The notes beneath the pieces are model-generated. The model saw only the letters and a program-made list of their open reading frames with translations. It ran no database searches and was not told the DNA's origin. From Colwellia sp. (GTDB lineage Bacteria; Pseudomonadota; Gammaproteobacteria; Enterobacterales; Alteromonadaceae), in NCBI GenBank assembly GCA_022969175.1, contig JALJPB010000048.1, forward strand, positions 1-33,827: DNA of 33,827 nt. The letters are read 5' to 3'. Numbering within the stretch: the stretch's first letter is position 1; each line of letters begins with the position of its first letter. A program made the translations under genes and the position numbers. Of this stretch, positions 1 through 8,343 are shown piece by piece.

Positions 1-1
1 T

Positions 2-421
2 TTTTATTGCTCTCTATCTGTAATTTCAAAAGAAGGGCATCCGCATATTTCACCTATTGGAAGCGTTTATTTAACAAATGAAGAAAGTGGTTATTTTATT
101 GAAATGTTCACTAAAAGCTTTGGTGATCAAGTTGATAATAAAGCCTGCATTATGGCCGTGAACACTTCACCTGTTTTTTGGTTGAAGTCATTGTTTTCGG
201 GAAAATTCGCAACTCCACCGGCAACAAGGTTATTAGTAACTATAAAAGAAAGAAGAAAAATATCAGAAGAAGAAACAGCTCATTTTCGAAAAAGAGTAAA
301 ACTATTTCGAAGACTTAATGGTTACAAACACATGTGGTCATCAGCGCGGTATGTTCGACCATTTACCGTTGATAAGGTTATCCCTGTTTCTATTGGGAAA
401 ATGACTAAACATTTAACTTGA
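2..421 (+). CDS. Pyridoxamine 5'-phosphate oxidase-like flavoprotein, 5'-truncated
   Basis: The frame is open from base 2 through to TGA at 419-421, so this is the C-terminal part (139 codons) of a gene that begins before the window. The internal ATG at 104 is probably not the real start, because the codons before it read on into the same fold. The stretch HPHISPIGSVYL near the left edge, followed by a strand containing GYFIEMFTKS, resembles the FMN-binding split barrel of PNPOx-like proteins, where the second strand contacts flavin phosphate. The C-terminal half is basic and may be family-specific. Substrate and role are unknown; these proteins usually bind FMN, F420 or heme. Assignment is by fold resemblance only. 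Confidence 0.6.
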   Translation, partial: FYCSLSVISKEGHPHISPIGSVYLTNEESGYFIEMFTKSFGDQVDNKACIMAVNTSPVFWLKSLFSGKFATPPATRLLVTIKERRKISEEETAHFRKRVKLFRRLNGYKHMWSSARYVRPFTVDKVIPVSIGKMTKHLT

Positions 422-693
422 ATGACTTTGTTCTAATGAAGCAGGCACATGACCTAAACTAGTTAAGTATGACTTAATTCAGGACTGAAAGACTATATTG
501 AACTTGCACTAGACCATTGAATTCACCGAATAAAAATAATATTTCTTAGAACGCTATGTAGGATGGTTTACAGTTTGTAAATTAACGCTATATACGGCAC
601 TAGTATAGAGTTGTTCACAGTTATTAACAGAGTCACTGTATAGTGTAATCCTGAATATCCATATTCTTTGTATTTACCATAGGTATTGGCTTT

Positions 694-1083
694 TTACTGC
701 TCTGTGATCACTTGATAATGATTTAAACGTAATGCTGATATCGCAGCTTCTACGGTATTACTTTTTACTAAAATATAATCAGTATCGAATGTAGACATTG
801 CGAAAATACTAATTTTCTCATCGGCGAGTACCGAAGAGATGTTAGATAATATACCTGTTAGTAAGAAATCCAAAGGTCCAACGACTTCAAGAGCTTGCCA
901 ATCTGTTTCAACATCTTCACTGTCTAGTGTATATCTACTGGGCAGAACTATTGATATTTCTTCAAAAGTTTTAGCAATGAAATAAATGGGGGCGCTGAAA
1001 ATTTCTTGGGGTATTTGGCTGTTTACTGGCAGGCTATGTATAGAAAAATTTTCTGAAATTAGCTTTAATGTTAATTTAGACAT
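694..1083 (-). CDS. ACT domain-containing protein
   Basis: This 129-residue protein resembles the small stand-alone ACT-domain proteins (ACT_7 type). Supporting motifs are an N-terminal strand opening with LTLKLISENFSIHSL, a central GPLDFLLTGILSNISSVLADEKISIFAMSTFDTDYILVK-like arrangement (amphipathic helix, then the paired strands of an ACT fold), and a final helix-strand VEAAISALRLNHYQV. ACT domains usually bind amino acids or other small ligands allosterically, but neither ligand nor partner can be read here. It is monocistronic, separated from pta by about 460 bases. The ATG at 1083 is the only reasonable start. Confidence 0.8.
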   Translation of the reverse strand: MSKLTLKLISENFSIHSLPVNSQIPQEIFSAPIYFIAKTFEEISIVLPSRYTLDSEDVETDWQALEVVGPLDFLLTGILSNISSVLADEKISIFAMSTFDTDYILVKSNTVEAAISALRLNHYQVITEQ

Positions 1084-1326
1084 ATGTCACACTTTTCTAG
1101 ATATTGTTATTATTACTATACCTATAATTCACCTTTATCTCTAGAATTTCATGTTAAATAATTGATTGGAACTTGTCTTTTAATTCAATATATATTATTG
1201 GTTTTTTATAAAGACTTAATGTTTTAACTATATTTTGCTGAATATTGTATAAAACCTGTACATCACAAGCTTTAAGTTTTAGTAATGCTTGGTTTTGCTA
1301 TGCTTTATTGTATAAACTTTGATGAT

Positions 1327-1362
1327 GATATCCACAGAAACTGTGGATATCATTGTGGATAA
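1327..1362. repeat. 11-bp perfect inverted repeat plus third DnaA-box-like site
   Basis: GATATCCACAG at 1327-1337 and CTGTGGATATC at 1341-1351 are perfect inverted repeats around an AAA spacer. A third copy, TGTGGATAA at 1354-1362, is the exact complement of the DnaA box TTATCCACA. This gives three TATCCACA cores in 36 bases. No T-run follows on either strand, so it is not an ordinary terminator. DnaA binding is inferred from the motif alone. Confidence 0.5.
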
Positions 1363-1504
1363 ATTCTTTATAGAATTTTAATTGCTTGTTTTATAAGGTT
1401 ATATATTTTGTGTTCGTTTTTTGTCTGGTTAGGCTTTTTAATAAATAATAATTATTTCTATATAAAATAGAGGTTTGATTGATATTTGTATCGATAGAGG
1501 ATTA

Positions 1505-1534
1505 ATAGCGACTTATCGTGTTATAAATCGCTAT
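1505..1534 (-). terminator. 3' hairpin of the ackA-pta transcript
   Basis: About ten bases past the pta stop, the minus strand can fold a 12-bp stem (ATAGCGATTTAT with ATAAGTCGCTAT) around a 6-base loop. One pair is G·U in the minus-strand RNA but C·A in the plus-strand RNA, which favours a function in the ackA-pta transcript. A strong U-tract is missing, so it may be a weak terminator or a 3'-stabilising structure. Confidence 0.45.
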
Positions 1535-1544
1535 GTTTTAACTG

Positions 1545-3671
1545 TTATTCCTGTGATTTTGCCTGTATTGCTGTTAATGCAATGGTATAAATTATGTCGT
1601 CAACCAGAGCGCCTCTAGATAAGTCATTCACCGGTTTTCTCATTCCTTGTAACATTGGGCCAATACTGACTAAATCTGCCGAACGTTGAACAGCTTTGTA
1701 AGTAGTATTACCGGTGTTTAAATCAGGAAATATAAACACTGTGGCTTGACCGGCAACAGGGCTATTAGGTGCTTTCTTTTTAGCGACATTTTCCATGATC
1801 GCAGCATCGTATTGCAGTGGCCCGTCAATTATCAAGTCTGGCCTTTTTTGCTGTGCTATTTTTGTCGCTTGTGCCACTTTTTCTACATCAGCTCCATGAC
1901 CTGAGCTGCCTGTGCTATAACTTATCATTGCTACTTTAGGCTCAATACCAAATTGTTTAGCTGAGTCTGCTGATTGAATGGCAATATCAGCGAGCTGTTC
2001 AGCGTTTGGCTCAGGGTTTATCGCACAATCCCCATAAACTAATACTTGGTCAGGCAATAGCATAAAGAAAATAGAGGAAACTAAAGAACTGCCTTCAGCC
2101 GTTTTAATTAGCTGCAATGCCGGTTTTATGGTGTTTGCTGTAGTATTCACAGCGCCAGAAACTAATCCGTCTACTTGACCTAATTGCAGCATCATAGTGG
2201 CAAGTACTACATTGTCTTGCAGGTTTTCTCTTGCTACAACATCGGTTAATCCTTTATTTTTTCTAAGCTCGACCATAGGGCTTATATAGTTTTTACGAAT
2301 ACTCTTAGGATCGGTAATTAATAACCCTGTGGGTAAATCTATCCCTTGCTGATCTGCTATACGTAGAATTTCTTCCTTATCACCTAATAATTGACAACGG
2401 GCAATTTTTCTTTCAACACAAATTGCAGCAGCTTTAATCGTTCTAATATCACTACCTTCAGGTAATATAATGAGCTTATTGGCTTGTCTTGCTAGCTCGG
2501 TAAGTTTATGCCTGAAGGCCGGAGGCGAGAGTGGGTTGATAATTTTTGACTCGGTAGCTAGATTATCTAACCAACTGGCACTAAGGTGGTCAGCAACATG
2601 TTGTTTAACTTTTTCATGACGCTGTAGATCATCTTGAGGTATCTCAGGATTAAAATTCATTAAATGACGAGAAGTCTGCCATGTATCCCAAGGGACTGAA
2701 AGTATCGGTAAGCCTGCAGCAAGCGCTTGTTGACATAAATCGAGTACCTGTTTGTCTGGTACAAAGCCATTGGTGAGAATTAAGGCGCCAACCTTAGTAC
2801 CATTAAGTGCTGATAAGCAAGTGGCGATAATAATATCAATTCGATCACCGGGGGTAACAATTAAACGACTAGGCACTAAGTAACTCACTAAATTACCAAC
2901 AGTTCGAGCGCAAAAGGCAACACTTCTAATACGACGATGTTCCATATCCCCCGCATTGATTACGGTTGCATTAAGGTAGTGACAAATATCAATTACTCTT
3001 GGAGCAATTAAATCTTTTTCCCAAGCAACGGAGCCTAATAAGTTAAAGTTTCTACTTTTGAATATTTTAAGATCTTGCCATTGAGCAATACCATACGGCT
3101 GTTCTATTTCATCTTCTGTAGGAAGTAAGCCATATTTGTCTTGATCAGGAGCATTGAGTTTGTTGATGATACAACCAATTAATCGTTTGTTTTTAATGCC
3201 TCCATAGGTATCAGCACTTACTTCTATTCGTTCTTCAAATTTTTCTGGTGTATCGTAATCAGGCGCCGCAACTAGTACAATATCAGCCGACAGCGCTTGA
3301 GCAACATCGCGATTTATCCGTCCAGCGTAAGGTTGGCGAGTTGTAGGGACCAAGCCTTCGATGAGAATAACATCAAGATCATTTTCAAATTTATTAAACT
3401 TATCAACCACCTCTTCTAGTACAACATCGTATAAACCAGCGCCAATTTGTTGCTCAATATAACTTAATGGAATAGCACTATCATTTTCAGACAAGCTAAT
3501 GCTGGGTGGGGTTTGTTTTTTATTAGCAATAACATTTCGAGAGGATTGAGATATCGGTTTAAAGTGGCCAACGTTAATTCCTTTTTGTTGACAAGCATGT
3601 AATAACCCAAGTGAAACACTCGTCAGCCCGACACCAAAGCCAACGGGGATTAACATAATTCGATGAGACAT
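1545..3671 (-). CDS. pta: Phosphate acetyltransferase
   Basis: Catalyses acetyl-CoA + phosphate = acetyl phosphate + CoA in the cytoplasm; with AckA it forms the overflow and acetate-assimilation pathway. At 708 residues it is the long gammaproteobacterial form. It has an N-terminal P-loop NTPase-like (BioD-type) domain beginning IMLIPVGFGVGLTSVSLGL, a middle DRTGG-type domain (about residues 220-330), and a C-terminal catalytic PTA_PTB domain from about residue 385 with LIILPEGSDIRTIKAA, LVSGAVNTTANTIKPALQ, MISYSTGSSGHGAD and VFIFPDLNTGNTTYK. It starts 9 bases after the ackA stop, so the two are one operon. Long Pta enzymes are usually modulated by NADH and pyruvate through the N-terminal part. 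Identification is firm. Confidence 0.97.
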   Translation of the reverse strand: MSHRIMLIPVGFGVGLTSVSLGLLHACQQKGINVGHFKPISQSSRNVIANKKQTPPSISLSENDSAIPLSYIEQQIGAGLYDVVLEEVVDKFNKFENDLDVILIEGLVPTTRQPYAGRINRDVAQALSADIVLVAAPDYDTPEKFEERIEVSADTYGGIKNKRLIGCIINKLNAPDQDKYGLLPTEDEIEQPYGIAQWQDLKIFKSRNFNLLGSVAWEKDLIAPRVIDICHYLNATVINAGDMEHRRIRSVAFCARTVGNLVSYLVPSRLIVTPGDRIDIIIATCLSALNGTKVGALILTNGFVPDKQVLDLCQQALAAGLPILSVPWDTWQTSRHLMNFNPEIPQDDLQRHEKVKQHVADHLSASWLDNLATESKIINPLSPPAFRHKLTELARQANKLIILPEGSDIRTIKAAAICVERKIARCQLLGDKEEILRIADQQGIDLPTGLLITDPKSIRKNYISPMVELRKNKGLTDVVARENLQDNVVLATMMLQLGQVDGLVSGAVNTTANTIKPALQLIKTAEGSSLVSSIFFMLLPDQVLVYGDCAINPEPNAEQLADIAIQSADSAKQFGIEPKVAMISYSTGSSGHGADVEKVAQATKIAQQKRPDLIIDGPLQYDAAIMENVAKKKAPNSPVAGQATVFIFPDLNTGNTTYKAVQRSADLVSIGPMLQGMRKPVNDLSRGALVDDIIYTIALTAIQAKSQE

Positions 3672-3680
3672 AATTGACCT

Positions 3681-4940
3681 TTATTGTATTTGATTGATAG
3701 CTGTAATGTTTTGTTCAATTAATAATTGATGGGACTGCTTGGCAATAACCCATTCCTCATTAGTGGGGATGACCCAACAAGAACAACTATTTGATTTACT
3801 GATAGAACCTGATTTACCGCCTTTAATTTGAAGGTTTTTTTCTTGATCAATAGAAAAATTTAGTAGCGTTAAATGAGCCAGAATATTTGATCTGACATAA
3901 CTTGAATTTTCACCAATACCGCCGGTAAATATCAGGCCGTCAATGCTTTGTAAGCTAGCTGAAAATGAAGCAATTGCTTTTGCAATACGATAACAAAATA
4001 TGTTCAGCGCAAGCTCTGCTTGTTTATCGCCTTTTTCTAACATTGCGTACTCTAAAGTTCGGCAATCGTTACTAATACCTGACAGCCCTAATAAGCCACT
4101 TTTTTTATTTAGCAGCTTATTAACTTGTTCAATGGTGTAGTTAAGTTGTTCAACCAAATAAAAAATAATACCGGGATCAATATCACCACTTCGAGTTCCC
4201 ATCATTACACCTTCAAGAGGTGTGAACCCCATGCTGGTATCAACACTTTTACCATTCTTTATTGCCGTAACACTGCAACCATTGCCTAAATGAGCACTGA
4301 TAAAATTGCACTCATTTAAAGGTTTGTTAATAAGTTCAGCCGTCGTGTTTGCTACATAATAATGACTAGTACCGTGGAAACCATACCGCCTGATGCCATT
4401 TTCTTGGTAAAGTTTATATGGAATTCCATATAAATAGGCTTTCTCAGGCATACTTTGATGAAACGCGGTATCAAAAACAGCAAATTGAGGTAATGATTTA
4501 AAAGCTAATCTTGCTGCTTTAATTCCTATAACGTTCGCTGGGTTATGTAAGGGTGCAAGTTGACTTAATTTATCGATATTATCAACAACGTTATTGGTAA
4601 TTAAAGTCGGTTGACAATAAATTTCACCGCCATGCACAACTCGATGACCGATGGCCTGAATTTGTGAAATTAAGTGTTTTTGTTTTAAAAACTCGACTAA
4701 CAATTCAATTGCCTTTTTATGAGAATTAGGGCTTTCGATGAATTGCTCTGTAAACTGCTTATTTTCAACAGAACCACTGTTCAATAAGGTGATTTTCAAT
4801 ATCGCTTGTGGTGAATTTAATCGCTCAGCAATTGCGTTGAGCATTGTATTACCTGTAGTGGGATTAATTAGTGAAAATTTTACAGAAGAGCTGCCACAAT
4901 TAATAACCAATACATTTTGCTTAATACTATTGTTTTGCAT
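3681..4940 (-). CDS. ackA: Acetate kinase
   Basis: Transfers phosphate between acetyl phosphate and ADP to make ATP and acetate, the second step of the Pta-AckA pathway. The 419-residue length is close to the usual 400. The ASKHA kinase signatures are all present: N-terminal VLVINCGSSSVKFSL (phosphate 1 and acetate/propionate kinase signature 1), IGHRVVHGGEIY, the VFDTAFHQSMP and YGFHGTSHYYV segments with the catalytic-site histidine, AHLGNGCSVTAI, DTSMGFTPLEGVMMGTRSGD and the C-terminal IFTGGIGENSSYVR. It is first gene of the ackA-pta operon and divergent from yfbV, as in E. coli. Five phased 10-bp repeats lie just upstream of its start (4954-5003). Confidence 0.98.
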   Translation of the reverse strand: MQNNSIKQNVLVINCGSSSVKFSLINPTTGNTMLNAIAERLNSPQAILKITLLNSGSVENKQFTEQFIESPNSHKKAIELLVEFLKQKHLISQIQAIGHRVVHGGEIYCQPTLITNNVVDNIDKLSQLAPLHNPANVIGIKAARLAFKSLPQFAVFDTAFHQSMPEKAYLYGIPYKLYQENGIRRYGFHGTSHYYVANTTAELINKPLNECNFISAHLGNGCSVTAIKNGKSVDTSMGFTPLEGVMMGTRSGDIDPGIIFYLVEQLNYTIEQVNKLLNKKSGLLGLSGISNDCRTLEYAMLEKGDKQAELALNIFCYRIAKAIASFSASLQSIDGLIFTGGIGENSSYVRSNILAHLTLLNFSIDQEKNLQIKGGKSGSISKSNSCSCWVIPTNEEWVIAKQSHQLLIEQNITAINQIQ

Positions 4941-4953
4941 ATTTATATCTATC

Positions 4954-5003
4954 TGAGTTTAATTGAGTTTAATGATGTTTAATTGTATTTTACGAAGTTT
5001 AAT
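4954..5003. repeat. Five phased 10-bp repeats upstream of ackA
   Basis: Consecutive 10-base units read TGAGTTTAAT, TGAGTTTAAT, GATGTTTAAT, TGTATTTTAC and GAAGTTTAAT. Read on the minus strand this puts ATTAAAC about once per helical turn, on one face of the DNA, starting about 14 bases before the ackA ATG. It could be a multi-site operator, intrinsically curved DNA, or a simple repeat expansion. No known regulator is assigned. Confidence 0.6.
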
Positions 5004-5143
5004 ATAGCGGTAATCGAAGAATTAAATAATGATCTATGGTAATAAAAGTGAAAATATTACTTTAAGCATTAAAAAAAGGTGCTCAGTTTATGCTATCTTT
5101 ACAAGTATAAGTGCAGTTATAAAGTTGTTAGTAAGGTCGGCCT

Positions 5144-5569
5144 ATGAGTATGAATGTTTATCAAGTGGTTAAATTAGGTCAAAAGTATTTGAAACTTTGG
5201 CCGGAAAAGGATGAGTTGAATCTATATTTTCCTGATTATCGTGCTGTTCAAGTAAGTCGTTTTGTTTACCGCTATTTTCCTAGCTTAGCACTACTGAGTA
5301 TTGTCGGTCAGCTCTATTTCGGCTCTATGTCTATTTTACCGCAAGCATTAACTTACTCAGTTTTTATCTTAAGTATGCCATTTCAAGCATTGGTGATGTT
5401 AGGGCTTAAAGCAGATAAATTTTTACCTCCTTCTCTATCCTCTTGGTATAAAGAAGGAGTAGCAAAAATCAATGAGCAAGGCGGCAATGTAAAGCTATCA
5501 ATGGGCCAACCTCGTTACTTAGATTTAGCTAAACTGCTCAACATATCTTATGCGTCAATCAGCCGATAA
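5144..5569 (+). CDS. yfbV: Terminus macrodomain insulation protein YfbV (DUF412)
   Basis: The 141-residue protein matches the UPF0208/DUF412 family in length and layout: an N-terminal cytoplasmic part with GQKYLKLWPEKDELNLYFPD, two hydrophobic membrane segments (about residues 44-64 and 66-84), and the C-terminal part GQPRYLDLAKLLNISYAS. In E. coli YfbV keeps the Ter macrodomain from constraining neighbouring DNA, working with MatP. The position, divergent from ackA-pta, is the same as in E. coli and supports the assignment. A terminator hairpin overlaps its stop codon (5562-5593). Confidence 0.93.
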   Translation: MSMNVYQVVKLGQKYLKLWPEKDELNLYFPDYRAVQVSRFVYRYFPSLALLSIVGQLYFGSMSILPQALTYSVFILSMPFQALVMLGLKADKFLPPSLSSWYKEGVAKINEQGGNVKLSMGQPRYLDLAKLLNISYASISR

Positions 5570-5593
5570 TGTTACGAAAACAATCGGCCTTTT
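5562..5593 (+). terminator. Intrinsic terminator of yfbV
   Basis: GCCGAT (5562-5567) pairs with ATCGGC (5583-5588). An inner TGTT/AACA stem extends it across a 2-base bulge around a 5-base loop. CTTTTCT follows. It begins inside the last codons of yfbV and lies between convergent genes. Confidence 0.7.
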
Positions 5594-5606
5594 CTAACCA
5601 TTAATC

Positions 5607-6416
5607 CTAGATTTTTTGATATAAACGAATCAAAAAATCTGCTTGGCAAGTAAAAGATTCTTTATTCGCTAATTCCTCCAAAAGTTCTGGGCTAGTTTTA
5701 AAAGCAAATGGTGTCATTGATAATAGGTTAATTAGATCGTCTGAATTATTAAAGTTCATTTGATAATTCAATTGCTGCTCATGAACCATGGTCAAATTAC
5801 TTATTGGGCTTTTATTTACGTCATGTTTATTCGCTTGGCGATAGATCAATGATTTCAACTCAATCAAATGATTCTCAGCAGGTGTTACCGTTAAAAGGTA
5901 GCCTTGTGTCTTTAATACTCTAGTAAATTCTTCTTCAAGAATAGGGGCATAAATAGAGAATACCCAACCGAATATTTCATTATCAAAAGGTAAGTTTGAT
6001 AATGTCCCAACACTAAATGAACAAGCCTTATAACGCTTGGCTGCTATTTTCACCGCATTTTTGGCAATGTCGACGCCATAAACTTGATTTAAATCGTTTT
6101 TGTGTTGGTGAGTATAATAACCTTCTCCACAGCCAGCATCTAGAATTACAGCGTTTTCGACACTAAACTTTATTTGTAGTTCGGTAATTGCTTTAACAAG
6201 GGGCTGATAAAACCCTAAGTCTAAAAATGCTCTACGTGCATTGACCATTGCCTTATTGTCACCAGGGTCTTTAGAGTGTTTATGTTGCACGGGTAAAAGG
6301 TTAACGTATCCCTCTTTAGCTTGATCAAAGCTGTGGTTGTTTGTGCAGCGATAGCTTTGTTCATTAAATACTAATACTTGTTGGCAAAGAGGGCACTGAT
6401 AACTTTTTGATATCAT
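5607..6416 (-). CDS. rlmA: 23S rRNA (guanine(745)-N(1))-methyltransferase RlmA
   Basis: Methylates N1 of G745 in helix 35 of 23S rRNA using SAM. The N-terminal zinc finger of RlmA is visible (Cys8, Cys11, Cys24, His28), followed by the family stretch DQAKEGYVNLLPVQHK and the GDNKAMVNARRAFLDLGFY segment. The Rossmann methyltransferase core carries the SAM motif VILDAGCGEGYYT, then YGVDIAKNAVKIAAKRY. Length (269 residues) is normal. Its ATG overlaps the xthA stop codon (TAATG), implying translational coupling to the DNA-repair gene upstream. Confidence 0.95.
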   Translation of the reverse strand: MISKSYQCPLCQQVLVFNEQSYRCTNNHSFDQAKEGYVNLLPVQHKHSKDPGDNKAMVNARRAFLDLGFYQPLVKAITELQIKFSVENAVILDAGCGEGYYTHQHKNDLNQVYGVDIAKNAVKIAAKRYKACSFSVGTLSNLPFDNEIFGWVFSIYAPILEEEFTRVLKTQGYLLTVTPAENHLIELKSLIYRQANKHDVNKSPISNLTMVHEQQLNYQMNFNNSDDLINLLSMTPFAFKTSPELLEELANKESFTCQADFLIRLYQKI

Positions 6417-7234
6417 TAGTTAAAAGTTGACCATATCGGCGCATGATCCGAAGGTTTTTCAATGCCTCGTAACTCATAATCAATGCCGGTTTCAATACAG
6501 TTTTTAGCTAAAGCAGCTGTAGCTAATACTACATCTATTCTTAAGCCGCGGTTATCGGGAAAACCTTTTGAACGATAGTCGAACCACGAAAATCTATCAT
6601 TAACATCAGGGAACTCGGCTCTGAAAGTATCAGTAAACCCCCAGTCGACAAGGGTTTTTAACCATAAACGCTCTTCTGGTTGAAAGCTACATTTACCTGT
6701 TTTTAGCCAGCGCTTTTGATTAGGTTCTCCAATACCGATATCTAGGTCGGTAGGTGAAATATTAATATCGCCCATTACAATAACGTTATCTTCTGGCTGA
6801 TGGTTGTCGTTAAGGTATTGCATTAAATCAAGATAAAATTGACGCTTATATGGATACTTAGTTTCGTGGTGAATGCTTTCGCCTTGAGGGAAGTAGCCGT
6901 TTAATACGGTAACTTTTTCACCTTTATCATTGGTAGTTGATACCATGATCATGCGTTTTTGTGCTTCATCATCATCAGAGGGGAAACCCATCTGCACATG
7001 CTCTGGTTTCTTTTTACATAACATGGCAACGCCATAATGGGCTTTCTGTCCATGAAAATAAACGTGATAACCCATAGCTTCAACATCTTCAATTGGAAAT
7101 GCATCGTTATGAACTTTTATTTCTTGTAAACCTATAATGTCAGGTTGATGTTTGTCTATAATTGCCTGTAATTGATGAAGGCGGGCACGTAAGCCATTTA
7201 TATTAAAAGAGATGATTTTCATTAATGGATTCAA
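6416..7234 (-). CDS. xthA: Exodeoxyribonuclease III
   Basis: A Mg-dependent AP endonuclease and 3'-5' exonuclease of base-excision repair. The 272-residue protein has the whole exonuclease-endonuclease-phosphatase signature set: [15 protein letters not shown] at the N terminus, [14 protein letters not shown] with the metal-binding Glu, [28 protein letters not shown] with the catalytic Asp and Asn, and the C-terminal [13 protein letters not shown] and PSDHAPIW with the catalytic His. First gene of the xthA-rlmA pair. An ATG two codons further in would equally fit the family start [10 protein letters not shown]. Confidence 0.97.
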   Translation of the reverse strand: MNPLMKIISFNINGLRARLHQLQAIIDKHQPDIIGLQEIKVHNDAFPIEDVEAMGYHVYFHGQKAHYGVAMLCKKKPEHVQMGFPSDDDEAQKRMIMVSTTNDKGEKVTVLNGYFPQGESIHHETKYPYKRQFYLDLMQYLNDNHQPEDNVIVMGDINISPTDLDIGIGEPNQKRWLKTGKCSFQPEERLWLKTLVDWGFTDTFRAEFPDVNDRFSWFDYRSKGFPDNRGLRIDVVLATAALAKNCIETGIDYELRGIEKPSDHAPIWSTFN

Positions 7235-7342
7235 CTATGGTAAATTTGTTCAGATGCTAGCAGAAAATTAGATACGAGTGGAGTTAAAAGTGATGTTCCT
7301 GATCATATTCATTTTATATTTAGCATTGAAAGGCGGAAATTT

Positions 7343-7357
7343 GTAATATTTTGTAAA
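7343..7357 (+). promoter_or_regulatory. Direct repeat resembling an OmpR-family (CpxR-like) box upstream of rstA
   Basis: GTAAT-ATTTT-GTAAA matches the CpxR consensus GTAAA-N5-GTAAA in 9 of 10 defined bases. It sits in a 10-base direct repeat (TTGTAATATT, TTGTAAAGTT). Further TGTA-type half-sites follow at 7373 and 7397. Binding by RstA itself, or by a CpxR homologue, is inferred from the architecture alone. Confidence 0.35.
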
Positions 7358-7518
7358 GTTTGACCTGCAACTTGTACATCATATTGTTAATGTTCTGTAA
7401 CTTGTTTAAGCTGTATCTATCTTAAGTCGCAAACAATGTAATATTAAGTTATTTATACAGTTTATAGTGTGTATACAAGCACATTAAGCTGAGCATATTT
7501 ATCAAAGGGAGTACATTT

Positions 7519-8235
7519 ATGTCTGATTCTAATTCATCAGTGAAAAAAATATTATTGGTAGAAGATGATCGTCAATTATCTGATTTGGTCACCGAGTTTT
7601 TAACAGGTGAAGGATTTCATGTTAAACAAGAATTTCGAGGTGATAATGTCGCCAAGCGTGTTGAGCTCTTTACCCCTGATCTTATAATTTTAGATATTAT
7701 GTTACCAGGTAAAGATGGTTTTACCGTGTGTAAAGAGTTACGCCCTGATTATGCCGGCCCTATCTTGATGTTAACAGCAAAAAGTACCGACTTTGATCAA
7801 GTCTTGGGTTTAGAAATAGGCGCAGATGATTATGTTATTAAACCGGTTGAACCAAGAGTATTATCGGCAAGGGTTAATGCCTTATTACGCCGCGGTGATT
7901 TACCCTCTGGCGGAAAAGAAGTAGCTGAAGTTAATTGTGGTCAATTACACATTTCTAGAAGCTCACGCCAAGTTACTTTACATGGCGAAAATATTGAATT
8001 AACCAGCCAAGAGTTTGATTTATTATGGTTACTATCTAGCCGTGCAGGTGAAGTTCAAAATCGCGATTATATTTATAAAGCTGTTGTTGGTAGAGAATAT
8101 GACGGATTAGACAGAAGTGTAGATGTCAGAATCTCTCGGTTACGTAAAAAACTTAATGATTCTAATGACACCCCTTTTAGAATTAAAACCATTTGGGGAC
8201 AAGGTTATTTATTTGTTCCTGATGCATGGAATTAA
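7519..8235 (+). CDS. rstA: OmpR-family response regulator, RstA-like
   Basis: Two-component DNA-binding regulator of 238 residues. The receiver domain (about 10-125) has the acidic pair Asp16-Asp17, phosphoacceptor Asp59 in LIILDIMLPGKDGF, Thr86 and Lys108. The winged-helix DNA-binding domain (about 138-235) has IELTSQEFDLLWLL and ends DGLDRSVDVRISRLRKKL then PFRIKTIWGQGYLFVPDAW. That C-terminal block is strikingly like E. coli RstA, more than like CpxR, OmpR or QseB. The gene precedes a matching RstB-type kinase, but an intrinsic terminator separates the two. GGGAG before the ATG is a usable ribosome-binding site. RstA controls acid- and envelope-related genes in enterobacteria; the target set here is unknown. 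Confidence 0.88.
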   Translation: MSDSNSSVKKILLVEDDRQLSDLVTEFLTGEGFHVKQEFRGDNVAKRVELFTPDLIILDIMLPGKDGFTVCKELRPDYAGPILMLTAKSTDFDQVLGLEIGADDYVIKPVEPRVLSARVNALLRRGDLPSGGKEVAEVNCGQLHISRSSRQVTLHGENIELTSQEFDLLWLLSSRAGEVQNRDYIYKAVVGREYDGLDRSVDVRISRLRKKLNDSNDTPFRIKTIWGQGYLFVPDAWN

Positions 8236-8256
8236 GAACAGTAGAGTTAACCTATT

Positions 8257-8292
8257 AAAAGCGAAATATATCTTTGATGTACTTCGCTTTTT
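8257..8292 (+). terminator. Intrinsic terminator between rstA and rstB
   Basis: AAAAGCGAA (8257-8265) and TTCGCTTTT (8283-8291) form a 9-bp stem with a 17-base loop, running into TTTTTCTTTTT. It stands in the 108-base gap after rstA and about 50 bases before rstB, so rstB is either expressed by readthrough or has its own promoter. Confidence 0.65.
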
Positions 8293-8343
8293 CTTTTTAT
8301 GCCATCTACATGTGGCAAAGCTTAAACTTAGGTTTATAAAAAC

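Larger units (their letters stand above)
1084..1544. other. Gene-free spacer between pta and the ACT-domain gene
   Basis: This 461-base AT-rich stretch has no convincing coding frame on either strand. It holds the 3' hairpin of pta (1505-1534) and a cluster of TATCCACA-type DnaA-box-like sequences with a perfect 11-bp inverted repeat (1327-1362). The promoter of the minus-strand ACT gene must lie in its left part, but no clear -35/-10 pair stands out. Confidence 0.5.

Noticed and set aside
104..421. ATG at 104 as the real start of the first gene
   Set aside because: The frame is open to base 2, and the upstream codons continue the PNPOx-like sequence, so the gene begins before the window.
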